Below, one piece after another: positions 16,765 through 25,410 of a stretch of DNA of 64,000 nt. The notes under the pieces were generated by a model. That model was not told where the DNA came from. It worked only from the letters and a program-made list of their open reading frames with translations, and ran no database searches. A program made the translations under genes and the position numbers. The DNA is from Streptomyces sp. NRRL S-340 (GTDB lineage Bacteria; Actinomycetota; Actinomycetes; Streptomycetales; Streptomycetaceae), in the NCBI RefSeq assembly GCF_000720185.1, contig NZ_JOIY01000014.1, positions 62,001 to 126,000 of the forward strand, written 5' to 3'. Every line of letters begins with the position of its first letter. Positions within the stretch are counted from its first letter, which is position 1.

Positions 16765-16801
16765 CCCGGCTCACGGACGGGGCCGTCGGCCGTGAGCCGG
16801 G
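16765..16801 (-). terminator. hairpin after the 61-aa gene
   Basis: Perfect 12-bp stem (16765-16776 with 16790-16801), starting seven bases after the stop at 16808. Confidence 0.75.
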
Positions 16802-16807
16802 TGGGGC

Positions 16808-16993
16808 CTACAGGCCTAGATCGGCGGCCAGGCAGTTGAAGCGCACCTCCGGGTCGTAGGCGCCGTCCGGGGTGTTCCGCGGGCTCGCCTGCTTCTCCTC
16901 GACCATGTCGGCGTAGGAGATGCGCTCGGGGAGCCTGCCGAACCGCGCCTGACGGGCCGCGGCCGCACTGTCCACCGTGATCTTGATGTTCAT
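16808..16993 (-). CDS. small 61-aa protein of unknown function
   Basis: The 61-aa product begins MNIKITVDSAAAARQARFG and ends NCLAADLGL, with one Cys near the end. GGAGG lies six bases before the ATG, and a perfect terminator follows the stop, so the gene is well delimited. No family recognised. It is divergent from the methyltransferase at 17194, with a GTCACC dyad in the shared promoter region: TTGACA within the dyad and CAGACT 18 bases downstream form a plausible minus-strand promoter. A small protein beside a methyltransferase could be a modified peptide precursor, but it lacks a typical core region and I do not claim this. Confidence 0.65.
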   Translation of the reverse strand: MNIKITVDSAAAARQARFGRLPERISYADMVEEKQASPRNTPDGAYDPEVRFNCLAADLGL

Positions 16994-17066
16994 CCTCGAC
17001 CTCCGCTGGGTTCCGCGGCGGATGGTTCCGTCGTGTCCGGATGCCAGGAGTCTGACATCGTCCCGA

Positions 17067-17087
17067 GTCACCTGTCAAGGTGGTGAC
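17067..17087 (-). promoter_or_regulatory. dyad GTCACC-N9-GGTGAC, site 6 (61-aa gene / methyltransferase)
   Basis: Perfect dyad. On the minus strand the core is ACCTTGACA and supplies a TTGACA -35 box for the 61-aa gene. Two ACGTGTCC words lie on the methyltransferase side at about 17145-17170. Confidence 0.7.
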
Positions 17088-17193
17088 GCATGTCTCGGTG
17101 TGTGCGGAAGGTTTCCGCGAGGCCGCACCGTACTGTGGTGGTGAAACACGTGTCCCCACACCCACGTGTCCCCATGTCGTACGGAGGTTTCCC

Positions 17194-18207
17194 GTGTCCT
17201 CGGTTCCCGAGCAGGTGTCCGTCTCTCCCGACCCGGTGCCCGATCCGGTACTGCGGCTCGGCTCCAGTCCGGCCGCCGCTCTCGAGGCCGCCGCCTGGGC
17301 CATGGCCGCCTTCGTCGGTACCCTGCGGGACGCACTGGACACCCCGCTCATGGAGGTGCTCGCCGCCGACCCGCAGCGCACCGCCGTCCTGGAGAGCGCG
17401 GGGCTGGTGCGCCCGGACGGCACCGGGTTCACCGTGCACCCGTCACTGGTGCCGGCCGACGGGCCCACGGCGCGCAGCGCGGTCCAGGCGCGGCTGAGCG
17501 CGCTGCGCCAGGCGGTGTCCGCCGCGGCCGGCCCGGACGGCCCGAGCGGCCTGGACGGCTCGGCGCACGGCGGCTGGGCCGCGCAGAGCGACGAGGTGCT
17601 GCTGAACCAGGGCCGGGCCTCGGCCGCCACCGGCCGGGCCCTGGCCGGCAAGGTCGTGCCGCGGCTCACCGGGCTGCCGGAGCGGCTGGCCGCGCCGGGC
17701 GGCCGGATCCTCGACGTCGGCACCGGTGTGGCGGCACTCGCCACCGTCCTCGCCGAACGCTTCCCGCAGGCCCGGGTGGACGGCATCGACGTACTGGCCC
17801 GGGCGCTGGGCCTGGCCCGGGCGGAACTGGCCGCGGTGCCCGCGGCGGTGGCGGACCGGATCACCCTGCGCCGGCAGGACGTCGCGGAGCTGGCGGAGCG
17901 GGACGCCTACGAACTGGTCTGGCTGCCCGCGCCGTTCGTGTCCGAGCAGGCCCTCGCATCCGCGCTGCCCCGCCTCGCCGCAGCCCTGGTGCCCGGCGGC
18001 TGGCTGGTGGCGGGCACCAACCCGGCCTCCGGGGAACCGCTGCTGCGGTCCGTCGGCCGGTGGGTCGCGGTACGCAACGGCGGCAACTCCTACGACACCG
18101 CGGCGATGACGGCGGCCGTCGAGTCCGCCGGGCTGGGGCAGATCCGCACCTTCCCCACGGTTCCCGGTGGCCCGGTGCTGGTCGCGGCCAGGCGCCCGCC
18201 CGTGTGA
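17194..18207 (+). CDS. class I SAM-dependent methyltransferase
   Basis: 337 aa. The C-terminal two thirds is a Rossmann-type methyltransferase: motif I ILDVGTGVAALA, an acidic end of strand 2 (VDGIDV) and a late LVPGGWLVAG. The N-terminal 130 residues are helical and may be a dimerisation or winged-helix segment, as in O-methyltransferase relatives. I start at GTG 17194 because ACGGAGG lies seven bases upstream. Substrate unknown; it is divergent from the 61-aa gene and followed by a TetR gene. Confidence 0.8.
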   Translation: MSSVPEQVSVSPDPVPDPVLRLGSSPAAALEAAAWAMAAFVGTLRDALDTPLMEVLAADPQRTAVLESAGLVRPDGTGFTVHPSLVPADGPTARSAVQARLSALRQAVSAAAGPDGPSGLDGSAHGGWAAQSDEVLLNQGRASAATGRALAGKVVPRLTGLPERLAAPGGRILDVGTGVAALATVLAERFPQARVDGIDVLARALGLARAELAAVPAAVADRITLRRQDVAELAERDAYELVWLPAPFVSEQALASALPRLAAALVPGGWLVAGTNPASGEPLLRSVGRWVAVRNGGNSYDTAAMTAAVESAGLGQIRTFPTVPGGPVLVAARRPPV

Positions 18208-18227
18208 GCCGGGCCGCCTCCCTCCTT

Positions 18228-18247
18228 AGTGGACCGATAAGTCCACT
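18228..18247. promoter_or_regulatory. TetR-type operator AGTGGAC-N6-GTCCACT
   Basis: Perfect 7-bp arms with centre CGATAA, 20 bases before the TetR gene at 18268. Its position fits autoregulation by that protein, and the pattern resembles LmrA/YxaF-type boxes. Confidence 0.65.
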
Positions 18248-18267
18248 GATGTGGGATGATGGAGCGC

Positions 18268-18861
18268 ATGAACAAGGGAATGACAGCCAAGGGCGCGGCG
18301 ACGCGGATGCGCATCGTGGTCGCCGCCGCACTGCTGATCAGGGAGAAGGGCGCGGCGGACACGACCCTCGACGACGTGCGCGCGGCGACGTCCACGAGCA
18401 AGAGCCAGCTGTTCCACTACTTCCCGAACGGCCGGGCCGACATGCTCGTGGCCGTGGCGCAGCACGAGGCGGACGAGGTGCTCCAGGCGCAGCAGCCGTA
18501 CCTGGACGACCTGTCGAGCTGGGAGGCCTGGCAGAAGTGGAGCCGGGCCGTGCTCGAGCACTACACGGAGCTGGGGCAGCGCTGTCCGCTGGGCAGCCTC
18601 ACGACCGAGCTGGGGAAGTCCTCGCCCGAGGCGCGCGCGGTGGTCACGGGTCTGTTCGAGGCCTGGGAGGCGGCTCTGTCGCGCGGTGTCGAGGCGATGC
18701 TCCCGGGGGACGGCTCGGCGGCCGAGCGGGCCCGCGTCGTCCTCACCGCCGTGCAGGGCGGGGTCCTGATGCTCCAGACCACCGGCCGTACCGACTACCT
18801 CGAAGCGGCCCTCGCCGCCGCGATCGAGCCGCTGCGGGCGCGGGCGGGCGTACGCGGCTGA
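18268..18861 (+). CDS. TetR-family regulator, LmrA/YxaF-like
   Basis: 197 aa. The N-terminal helix-turn-helix is seen as TTLDDVRAATSTSKSQLFHYF, and the ligand half contains CPLGSLTTELGKSSPEAR, characteristic of the LmrA/YxaF subgroup, which usually represses oxidoreductases or drug pumps. The start may be ATG 18256 or 18268; neither has an ideal ribosome site. A clean 20-bp palindrome immediately upstream is its likely operator. It runs in the same direction as the methyltransferase 60 bases upstream. Confidence 0.87.
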   Translation: MNKGMTAKGAATRMRIVVAAALLIREKGAADTTLDDVRAATSTSKSQLFHYFPNGRADMLVAVAQHEADEVLQAQQPYLDDLSSWEAWQKWSRAVLEHYTELGQRCPLGSLTTELGKSSPEARAVVTGLFEAWEAALSRGVEAMLPGDGSAAERARVVLTAVQGGVLMLQTTGRTDYLEAALAAAIEPLRARAGVRG

Positions 18862-18975
18862 GCGGCACGGGCCGAGCTGCATCGGCTGAGCGGCGCCGGA
18901 TGCGCGGCGCCCGGGTGCGGAGCGCCGGTCGCGCGCCGTGGGCGGGCGACCGGCGGGCGGCGGGGACGCGGCGCG

Positions 18976-19545
18976 TCACCCGGCGTCCAGCAGCTCCTGT
19001 GCCGCCCGCCGCAGCGTCGCCGCCGCGTCCTGCTGCCGGTCCAGGTGTCCGCCCGCCATGGCGCCGTCCCTCAGCAGGACCAGGCTCCGTGCCGGCCGGT
19101 CGGGCTCAGGATGTCCGGCGTCGCTCACGACATCGCGCAGGACGCCCCGGAACCACTCCCTGTGCTCCGCCACACACCTGCGCACGGGGTGTTCCGGATC
19201 CGGGTACTCCGCCGCCGCGTTGAGGAAGCCGCAGCCGCGGAAGCCCGGCCCGTCGACGGTCTCGCCGATCATGGCCATGATGCCCAGCAGGGCGTCCCGG
19301 CCCCGGTGCACGGCGAGGACGGCCGCCACGGCGTGCCTGACCCGCGCGTCCCGCTCCTGGAGACAGGCGAGGACCAGGCCCTCCTTGCCCGCGAAGTGGC
19401 GGTAGAAGGTCGCCCTGGTGACCTCGGCCTCCGCGATCAGCTGCTCGACGCCCACGGTGCGGATGCCGCGCGTGTAGAACAGCCGGCCCGCGGTGCTCAG
19501 CAGCCGCTCCCGGGGACGGGGCTTCTCGGTGGCGCCCGATGTCAT
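18976..19545 (-). CDS. TetR-family regulator
   Basis: 189 aa with a clear N-terminal HTH (VGVEQLIAEAEVTRATFYRHFAGKEGL). The C-terminal half contains GPGFRGCGFLNAAAEYPDPEHPVR, a pattern found in TetR proteins of the YcdC/AefR-like group. It is convergent with the TetR gene at 18268 and lies downstream of, and in line with, the exported cupin gene, 60 bases from its stop. Either GTG 19551 or ATG 19545 could start it; I prefer the ATG. Ligand unknown. Confidence 0.87.
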   Translation of the reverse strand: MTSGATEKPRPRERLLSTAGRLFYTRGIRTVGVEQLIAEAEVTRATFYRHFAGKEGLVLACLQERDARVRHAVAAVLAVHRGRDALLGIMAMIGETVDGPGFRGCGFLNAAAEYPDPEHPVRRCVAEHREWFRGVLRDVVSDAGHPEPDRPARSLVLLRDGAMAGGHLDRQQDAAATLRRAAQELLDAG

Positions 19546-19605
19546 GGCCACAGGGTACAGAGCAGCGGGTGCGGGGACGGTCCCCCGGCCGGCGGGGCCG
19601 CCGGG

Positions 19606-20076
19606 TCAGTAGGTGGTCACGAGCGGCTTCGTCTCGTCGACGACGTAGGTCGAGAGCATCATCGTCGTCACGGTTCCCACGTTGAGGGCGTTGTGGATGG
19701 CGCCCGAGGGGATGAAGAACGGGTCTCCGGTGCGCAGTCGCAGGGCGGGCGCGTCGTCGAACTCCATCAGTACGTCACCGCGGACGATGTAGCCGACCTC
19801 CACACCGGGGTGGCTGTGCCGGCCCGACTGCTTGTGCCGGGGGATCTGCACGAGGGTCTGTACGGCTGCCCAGCCCGGGGCGGGTGAGGGGTGCTGCTGG
19901 AGCAGGGTGCGGGTGACACCCGCGGTCGGGTCCGCGGGGTCGACCGGGCCGGCCGGGTGGTCGTGGGGGAGCGGCGGGGCCGCGGCGGCCTGCTGGGCGG
20001 AGGTGAGCGCGGCGATGCCGAAGGCACCGGCGGCGGCTGCTCCACCGGTACGGATGAGAGCGCGACGGTCGAACAT
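19606..20076 (-). CDS. exported cupin-domain protein
   Basis: 156 aa: a twin-arginine-type signal (FDRRALIRTGGAAAAGAFG) then a single cupin barrel. HSHPGVEVGYIVRG supplies the metal-binding His and Glu, and FIPSGAIHNALN the second cupin motif. The protein probably binds a metal outside the membrane as a small enzyme or sensor. ATG 20076 is preferred over ATG 20082 because GAGGG is eight bases before it. Upstream is the WhiB gene on the same strand, and downstream a TetR gene that may regulate it. Confidence 0.8.
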   Translation of the reverse strand: MFDRRALIRTGGAAAAGAFGIAALTSAQQAAAAPPLPHDHPAGPVDPADPTAGVTRTLLQQHPSPAPGWAAVQTLVQIPRHKQSGRHSHPGVEVGYIVRGDVLMEFDDAPALRLRTGDPFFIPSGAIHNALNVGTVTTMMLSTYVVDETKPLVTTY

Positions 20077-20291
20077 GTTCATTCCCTCGGGTCGGCGGAG
20101 AAGGGGCGGAGAAGGGCCGTAGGACGGCGGGCGGCGGGCGCGAGAAGAGGCAGAACGACCAGGGGAGACGAAGGAAGACGGAGAAGGACCAGGTAGGAAA
20201 GAACGGTCGTTCCGACATCGAGAGAATACGTGTTCTCCCTTCATGCCGCGCAAGAGCACGATCCGGCCACACCGGCGGTGTCCGGTCGAGC

Positions 20292-20684
20292 TCAGGCCGC
20301 TGCCTCCGGGCCGGATCGGTCCGGCCTGGACGCGATGTCCCGCACGGTGGGCTTCCGTGCCGCTGCCTCCCGCACAGTCGCCTCCCGTGCCGCTGTCTCC
20401 CGCACGGTCTCCTCCCGCGCCGCGGGCTGCTGTCCGGCGTACGCCCTCTCCAGGGCCTGCCGCCACGACACCACGGTCGGGTTGCGGCGCAGCAGGGCCC
20501 TGCGCTCGCGTTCCGTCATGCCGCCCCACACGCCGTGCTCCATCCGCCGGTCCAGCGCGTAGGACAGGCACTCCATGCGCACGGGGCAGCGGTAGCACAC
20601 GCTCTTCGCCCCGTTCTGCGCGGCGCCCTCGGCGAACATCTGCTCGGCGCTCCCGCGGCACGCTCCCCTGACAGCCCACTCCAT
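20292..20684 (-). CDS. WhiB-family iron-sulfur regulator with a repetitive tail
   Basis: 130 aa. Cysteines C9, C30, C33 and C39 (GACRG, VCYRCPVRMEC) ligate the [4Fe-4S] cluster typical of WhiB-like proteins, followed by GVWGGMTERERR, the conserved turn that contacts the principal sigma factor. Family members control development, redox responses or antibiotic genes. The last 45 residues repeat AAREETVRET / AAREATVREA / AARKPTVRD, a basic/acidic tail unlike the usual short end. GAGGTGAGG precedes the ATG. The promoter region holds CACATGTTTC and is shared with the LAL gene. Confidence 0.9.
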   Translation of the reverse strand: MEWAVRGACRGSAEQMFAEGAAQNGAKSVCYRCPVRMECLSYALDRRMEHGVWGGMTERERRALLRRNPTVVSWRQALERAYAGQQPAAREETVRETAAREATVREAAARKPTVRDIASRPDRSGPEAAA

Positions 20685-21127
20685 TGCGGCCTCACCTCAT
20701 GGCTCGTCCATGCGCGCACTAGGCACATGTTTCTGTGGTGCAGATATGTGTGACCCTAACGCAGATATGGTGGGACCGGACGCCAGGCGATTGACCGGAT
20801 TTCGCTGGTCGTTGTGGCTTTCGCGGTCCCTGTGAGTGTGTTCCGTGCCGGGTGACCGTCCCTGCCCCTCGATTGACCGGACTTTTGCCGTCTGATTAGT
20901 CTGACCGACAAGGGTGACTTTCCGGCCACTCTGGATGACGTGCACCCTTTGGTGTGCTTACGCTGCTCGACGTGTGCGGGTTCGAGGGGGAGGAAGGCGG
21001 CCATGCGGCACAACCGCCGCTCGGGGGCACAGCGAAGAGACCGGTTCTCCGCCCAGGTCCGCGCCGCGCGAGGCGGTGCGGACGCGGGATCGCGGAGCCG
21101 GTCCGGCGGGGAAGGGAGTGGGGCGCC
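20685..21127. promoter_or_regulatory. divergent promoter region of WhiB and LAL genes
   Basis: No gene seen. The 11-base word GATTGACCGGA occurs at 20789 and again at 20871. The second copy gives a good plus-strand promoter, TTGACC (20873) with TAGTCT (20897) at 18-base spacing, leaving about 220 bases of leader before the LAL start. CACATGTTTC at 20723 and ATATGTGTGACC at about 20743 lie on the WhiB side. Confidence 0.55.
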
Positions 21128-23887
21128 GTGAAGTCGCTCGTCACCATGATCGGACGGGACGACGAGCGGGCCCGGCTGGCCGGTCTCGTCACCGCCGCCG
21201 CGGGACAGGCACTCGTCCTGCGGGGGGAGTCGGGGGTCGGCAAGAGCGCCCTGCTCGACCATGTCGCCGCCCTGGCGGCGGATCAGGGGCACGAGGTGAT
21301 CCGGGCCGCCGGGGTCGAGGCGGAGTCGGATCTCCCGTTCGCCGGGCTGCACCAGATCCTCTATCCCCTGCTGCCCCACATCGAGGCCCTGGACGAGGGC
21401 CACCGGGCCGTCTTCGACGCCGTGTTCGGGCAGACCGAGGGCAGGCCGCCCTCCGTCATGACCCTCGGCATCGCCGTGCTCGACCTGCTCTCCCTCGCCG
21501 CCTCGCAGAAGCCGCTGCTGGTGGTCCTGGACGACGGCCAGTGGCTCGACGCCTCCAGCGCCGACGTGTGCGGATTCGCGGGACGCCGGCTCACCGGCAG
21601 CTCGGTGAAGCTGCTGATCGCCCTGCGCTCCGACGTCCCCTCGCGCTTCGACACGGCCGCACTGCCCGAGGAACCGGTCCCGGCGCTCACGCAGACGGCC
21701 TCCGAAGAACTCCTGGACGCCTGCCACCCCGGGCTGGACACACATGTCCGCCGAATCGTCCTCGACCAGGCCCGGGGCAATCCGCTGGCCCTGCTCGAAC
21801 TGCCCCCCTTCCTCGGCGGCGACCGGACCGGCCGGGGGCCGGCGGGCACCTTCGCCTTCCAGAGCATCCCGCTGCCCCGGCGCCTCCAGCACGTCTACGG
21901 CACACGTGTCGAAGCCCTCGGTGACGCCGTGCGCCAGGAACTGCTGCGCGGCGCGCTCGACGGAGTCGGCACCTCGGCGGCCGCGCACACCCCGGTGCGG
22001 CGCTACCGCATGCGCGACGCCGACGAGGCGGTGGCGGCCGGGCTCCTGCAGACGGACGCGGCCGGCGGCGACTTCGTCTTCCGCCATCCGCTCGTGCGCT
22101 CCACCGTGGTCCAGCTGGCCACCCCCAACCAGCGGCGGGCCGCCCACGCGGACCTCGCCCGCATCCACCACGACGACGTCGAGCGCCGGGCCGCCCACCT
22201 CGCGGCGGCGGCGATCGACCCCGACGAGGAGGTCGCAGCCGCCCTGGAGGCCGCGGCGGACTCGGCGACCAGGCGCGGCGCGGCGGTGACGGCGGTGGCC
22301 TGGCTGACCCGTGCCGCGGAGCTGAGCGAGAGCCACGACGGCCGCTCCCGCAGACTCAGCAACGCGGCGTTCACGGCCGGGTACGCGGGGCTGCTGGACC
22401 AGGCGCAGCAGCTCCTGCACGCCGAGCTGCCCACCGGTCGCAACGAGAGCCCCTCGTCGGTGGCCACCGCCGCCTACATGTCGTGGTACGAGGACGGGGA
22501 CGTGCGGTCCTCACGGCGCCAGGTCGCCGCCGCCATCGAGAAGCTGCGCGCGAACGGGGGTCGCGAGGCCCCCGAGATCCTGCTGCGGCTGGTGAACCTG
22601 CTGCTCGGGATCGAGCAGTACGCGGGCGAGCCGGATTCGTGGCGGCGGACGCGCGAACTGCTCGACTCCCTGGGCGACCTGGTGACGGAGCGCTCGCTGA
22701 TCTACCGCGACGCCTGGGGCGACGTCGTCCTGCACGGCGCCGGCCTGGCCGGACGCGTGGAGCGGGCCCTCGCCGACCTCTCCGAGCTGGAGCCCTGGGA
22801 CGTGATGCGCCTGGCCGTCTGCGCCTACCACGTGGACATCCTCAGCCAGTACCGCCCGCACCTCCAGCGCATCGTCGAGCGGGAGCTGGAGACGGGCGCC
22901 ATGGGGGTCGGGATGACCATGCTGCACCTGATCATGCTCGACCAGATGGCGATGGGCGAGTGGGACGAGGCGGAACGCACCGGTCAGCGCGGCCTTGACC
23001 TGATGGGGTCCCACGGGTACACGCTGCTGGCCCAGCAGACCCGGGCCTATCTGGCGCTGGTCGCCGCGCAGCGGGGCCGGGCCGAGCAGGCCCGTGAACT
23101 CCAGGCCATGGTCGACGCCTGGGCGCGCCCGCGCGGTATCGGCTTCCTGACCCAGCTCGCCGACGCCGCCGGTACCGCGGCGGCCCTGAGCGAAGGTGAC
23201 TACGAGGCCGCCTACCTGCACGCCATCGGCATCACCTCGCCGGGCACGTTCACGCCGTACGGGCACCAGGCCGCGCGCACCCTGCTAGACCTGGTCGAGG
23301 CCGCGGTGCACACCGGCCGCTCCGAGCAGGCCAGGCGGCACGCGGTGGCCGCGCGGGAGGCGGGACTGCCCGCCGTCTCGCCCCGGCTGGCCATGATCAC
23401 CTACGGGGCACTCGCGATGACGGCCACGGACGAGACGGAGGTCGCCGAGATGTACGAGCGGGCCGAGACCCATCCGGCCACCGCCCACTTCCCGTTCGAG
23501 GCGGCCCGGATCCGGCTCGCCCACGGCATCCGGCTGCGGCACACCCAGGGGCCCAAGGCCGCGCGCCGGCTCCTGACCACGGCGGCCGAGACGTTCGAAC
23601 GGCTCGGTGCGGCGACCTGGACGGAACGGGCCCGCGCCGAGCTGCGCGCCTCGGGTGTCTCCGCGCGCGCCGCGTCCGCGCACCTGTCCACGCTCACCTG
23701 GCAGGAGCGCCGGATCGCCGACCTCGCCGCGAGCGGGCTGACCAACAAGGAGATCGGCGAGCGGATGCACCTGTCGCCGCGCACCGTCAGCTCCCATCTG
23801 TACCGGGTGTTCCCCAAGCTCGGCATCACCTCGCGCGCCGCGCTGCGGGACGCGCTCGGCAAGGCCCAGGAGACCGTGGAGAGCTGA
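21128..23887 (+). CDS. LAL-type LuxR regulator (large ATP-binding)
   Basis: The 919-aa protein has an N-terminal AAA/STAND ATPase (Walker A GESGVGKSALL near residue 36, Walker B-like LLVVLDDGQWLD), a long helical-repeat middle and a C-terminal LuxR HTH (LTWQERRIADLAASGLTNKEI and SPRTVSSHLYRVFPKLGI). LAL proteins are ATP-dependent activators, often of secondary-metabolite genes. GTG 21128 is preceded by a purine-rich GGGAAGGGAGTGGGG. It is one of three LAL genes in 19 kb, although no polyketide or peptide synthase lies in the window. Target genes unknown. Confidence 0.9.
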   Translation: MKSLVTMIGRDDERARLAGLVTAAAGQALVLRGESGVGKSALLDHVAALAADQGHEVIRAAGVEAESDLPFAGLHQILYPLLPHIEALDEGHRAVFDAVFGQTEGRPPSVMTLGIAVLDLLSLAASQKPLLVVLDDGQWLDASSADVCGFAGRRLTGSSVKLLIALRSDVPSRFDTAALPEEPVPALTQTASEELLDACHPGLDTHVRRIVLDQARGNPLALLELPPFLGGDRTGRGPAGTFAFQSIPLPRRLQHVYGTRVEALGDAVRQELLRGALDGVGTSAAAHTPVRRYRMRDADEAVAAGLLQTDAAGGDFVFRHPLVRSTVVQLATPNQRRAAHADLARIHHDDVERRAAHLAAAAIDPDEEVAAALEAAADSATRRGAAVTAVAWLTRAAELSESHDGRSRRLSNAAFTAGYAGLLDQAQQLLHAELPTGRNESPSSVATAAYMSWYEDGDVRSSRRQVAAAIEKLRANGGREAPEILLRLVNLLLGIEQYAGEPDSWRRTRELLDSLGDLVTERSLIYRDAWGDVVLHGAGLAGRVERALADLSELEPWDVMRLAVCAYHVDILSQYRPHLQRIVERELETGAMGVGMTMLHLIMLDQMAMGEWDEAERTGQRGLDLMGSHGYTLLAQQTRAYLALVAAQRGRAEQARELQAMVDAWARPRGIGFLTQLADAAGTAAALSEGDYEAAYLHAIGITSPGTFTPYGHQAARTLLDLVEAAVHTGRSEQARRHAVAAREAGLPAVSPRLAMITYGALAMTATDETEVAEMYERAETHPATAHFPFEAARIRLAHGIRLRHTQGPKAARRLLTTAAETFERLGAATWTERARAELRASGVSARAASAHLSTLTWQERRIADLAASGLTNKEIGERMHLSPRTVSSHLYRVFPKLGITSRAALRDALGKAQETVES

Positions 23888-23925
23888 GCCGCGCACCGCG
23901 CCGCTCCGGCCGGGGCGGGCAGGCC

Positions 23926-24056
23926 CCGGGGGCCGGCTGCTCACCGGACCGGTCCGGGTACGGGGGCCGGCTGTTCCTCGGTCCGGTCGGGTACGGGGGC
24001 CGGCTGCTCACCGGGCGGTCCCGTCCGGGCACGGGGCCGGCCGGTCACCGGACCGG
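23926..24056. repeat. degenerate tandem repeat between convergent genes
   Basis: About 3.5 copies of a 33-38-base unit built on GGGGGCCGGCTGCTCACCGG and GGTCCGGGTAC, starting near 23926, 23961, 23994 and 24032. The last copy overlaps the 3' end of the hydrolase gene. Confidence 0.65.
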
Positions 24057-25076
24057 CCCGCCCGCGTGGATCCCCTGCCCGGCGAGCCAGTCGAGGACGT
24101 GGTCGGCGACCGCCCGCCAGCCGCTGTCCACGGTCAGGGTGTGGCCGCGGTCGGCGAACTGCTTCAGGTCGCTCACCGCCACCGAGTCGCCGTACAGCTT
24201 GTAGGCGGCCCGGGTCAGGGAGTCGGGCACCACCTGGTCCTCCTGCCCCGAGATCAGCAGCAGCGGCCCGCGCGCGGCGTTGCCGACGTCGGCGACGCTG
24301 CGGGGGTGCGGGGCCGACCCGCCGCGGCCGAGATCGGCGAGCAGTCGGCGGGGCGCCGGGACGACGTACCGGTCGTAGAGCCGGGCGGACTCCTCCGCGC
24401 CGACGGTGTTGGCGAAGACGTGCCGGAACTCCTCGGGCGACAGGGGCACCGCAGTGTCGTCGTACGCCGCCGTGCCGCCGTCGGCCGTGGTGTCGCGGTA
24501 CGTCGCTGGGTGGCCGGATGCCGCCGCCGCTCCGGCGTAGGCCGTCGTGCTGTCGTAGGCCGTCGTGTCGCCGTACGGCGCTGTGCCGGCGGCCGGCACC
24601 GTGCCGCCGTCGGCCGCACCCGCCGCATCCGAGGCAGCCACCGCACCCGCCGTACCCGGCGCACCGGCCGCACCCTCCCCGCCCGCCGCACCGGTCGTGC
24701 CCAGGGGCCCGGGCCGGCCCCGGCCGGGCTGGGGTGCCACGTTCGCGATCGGGGCCGGCGCGACGGCCACCGCCGCCCGGCCCAGACCGCGGCCCAGGAG
24801 GTGCTGCACGACGAGACCGCCCACCGAGTGCCCGATGAGCACGGGCGGTTCGTCGAAGGACGCCGCGAGACGTCCGAAGTGGTCCGTGAGGGCGTCGAGG
24901 CCGAGACCGCGCAGCACGTCGGGGCGGCGGCGCGCCTCGCGCACCGAGTCGGGCTCGCCCGGCCAGCCCGGTGCCCACACCGTGAAGCCCCTGCTGGTGA
25001 AACGCTCGGCCCACGCCTCCCAGGACAGCGCGTGGAACCACGCTCCGTGGACGAAGACGACGGGGGTACTGTTCAC
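24045..25076 (-). CDS. alpha/beta hydrolase with a low-complexity insertion
   Basis: 343 aa. Serine hydrolase core: oxyanion motif FVHGAWFHALSW, nucleophile elbow GHSVGG, Asp in SGQEDQVVP and His in ADRGHTL. Between PIANVAP and PLSPEEFRHVFANT, where relatives have a short lid, there is an insertion of about 90 residues rich in Gly, Ala, Thr and Tyr with repeats such as TTAYDSTTAYAG and TADGGTAAYDDTA. GTG 25076 is preferred, with GGAGGA upstream; the frame continues to 25139. The core and catalytic residues are intact, so it may be active with a disordered loop. Substrate unknown. Confidence 0.82.
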   Translation of the reverse strand: MNSTPVVFVHGAWFHALSWEAWAERFTSRGFTVWAPGWPGEPDSVREARRRPDVLRGLGLDALTDHFGRLAASFDEPPVLIGHSVGGLVVQHLLGRGLGRAAVAVAPAPIANVAPQPGRGRPGPLGTTGAAGGEGAAGAPGTAGAVAASDAAGAADGGTVPAAGTAPYGDTTAYDSTTAYAGAAAASGHPATYRDTTADGGTAAYDDTAVPLSPEEFRHVFANTVGAEESARLYDRYVVPAPRRLLADLGRGGSAPHPRSVADVGNAARGPLLLISGQEDQVVPDSLTRAAYKLYGDSVAVSDLKQFADRGHTLTVDSGWRAVADHVLDWLAGQGIHAGGPVR

Positions 25077-25410
25077 AGCTGGGTCCTCCGAACGGGGAGC
25101 GGACATCCGGCACCGGCATGCGGGCGACCGTCCAAGCATCGTTCAGGCCGCCGGACGGCCGGAACAGTCGAATGACTTAATGTTCTCCGCCGCCCGGCCG
25201 GGGGCCGGGCCCCGGCCGCCGCGCGGGCACCGAAGTCCAGGCCTGTTCCGCCTCCGGTGCCACCGGCGCCGCCCGGGTCGCGCGAGCGCCCGGCAGGTCC
25301 CGCCGCGGACGCCCCGCCGTCTCTCACCGTCAAGTGACTGATGTGCCCGAGCGGCGACCGGGGCGAGAGTGAAGGCCGCCAGCCCCCGCTTCACGGAAGG
25401 ACTTTTCGTC
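25077..25410. promoter_or_regulatory. divergent promoter region, hydrolase and SsgA-like gene
   Basis: No gene seen. The main feature is a 20-base element at 25327-25346 (CCGTCAAGTGACTGATGTGC) that also occurs before the tannase gene at 10061-10080. An AT-richer patch (GAATGACTTAATGTTC) at about 25170 may hold the hydrolase promoter. Confidence 0.45.
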
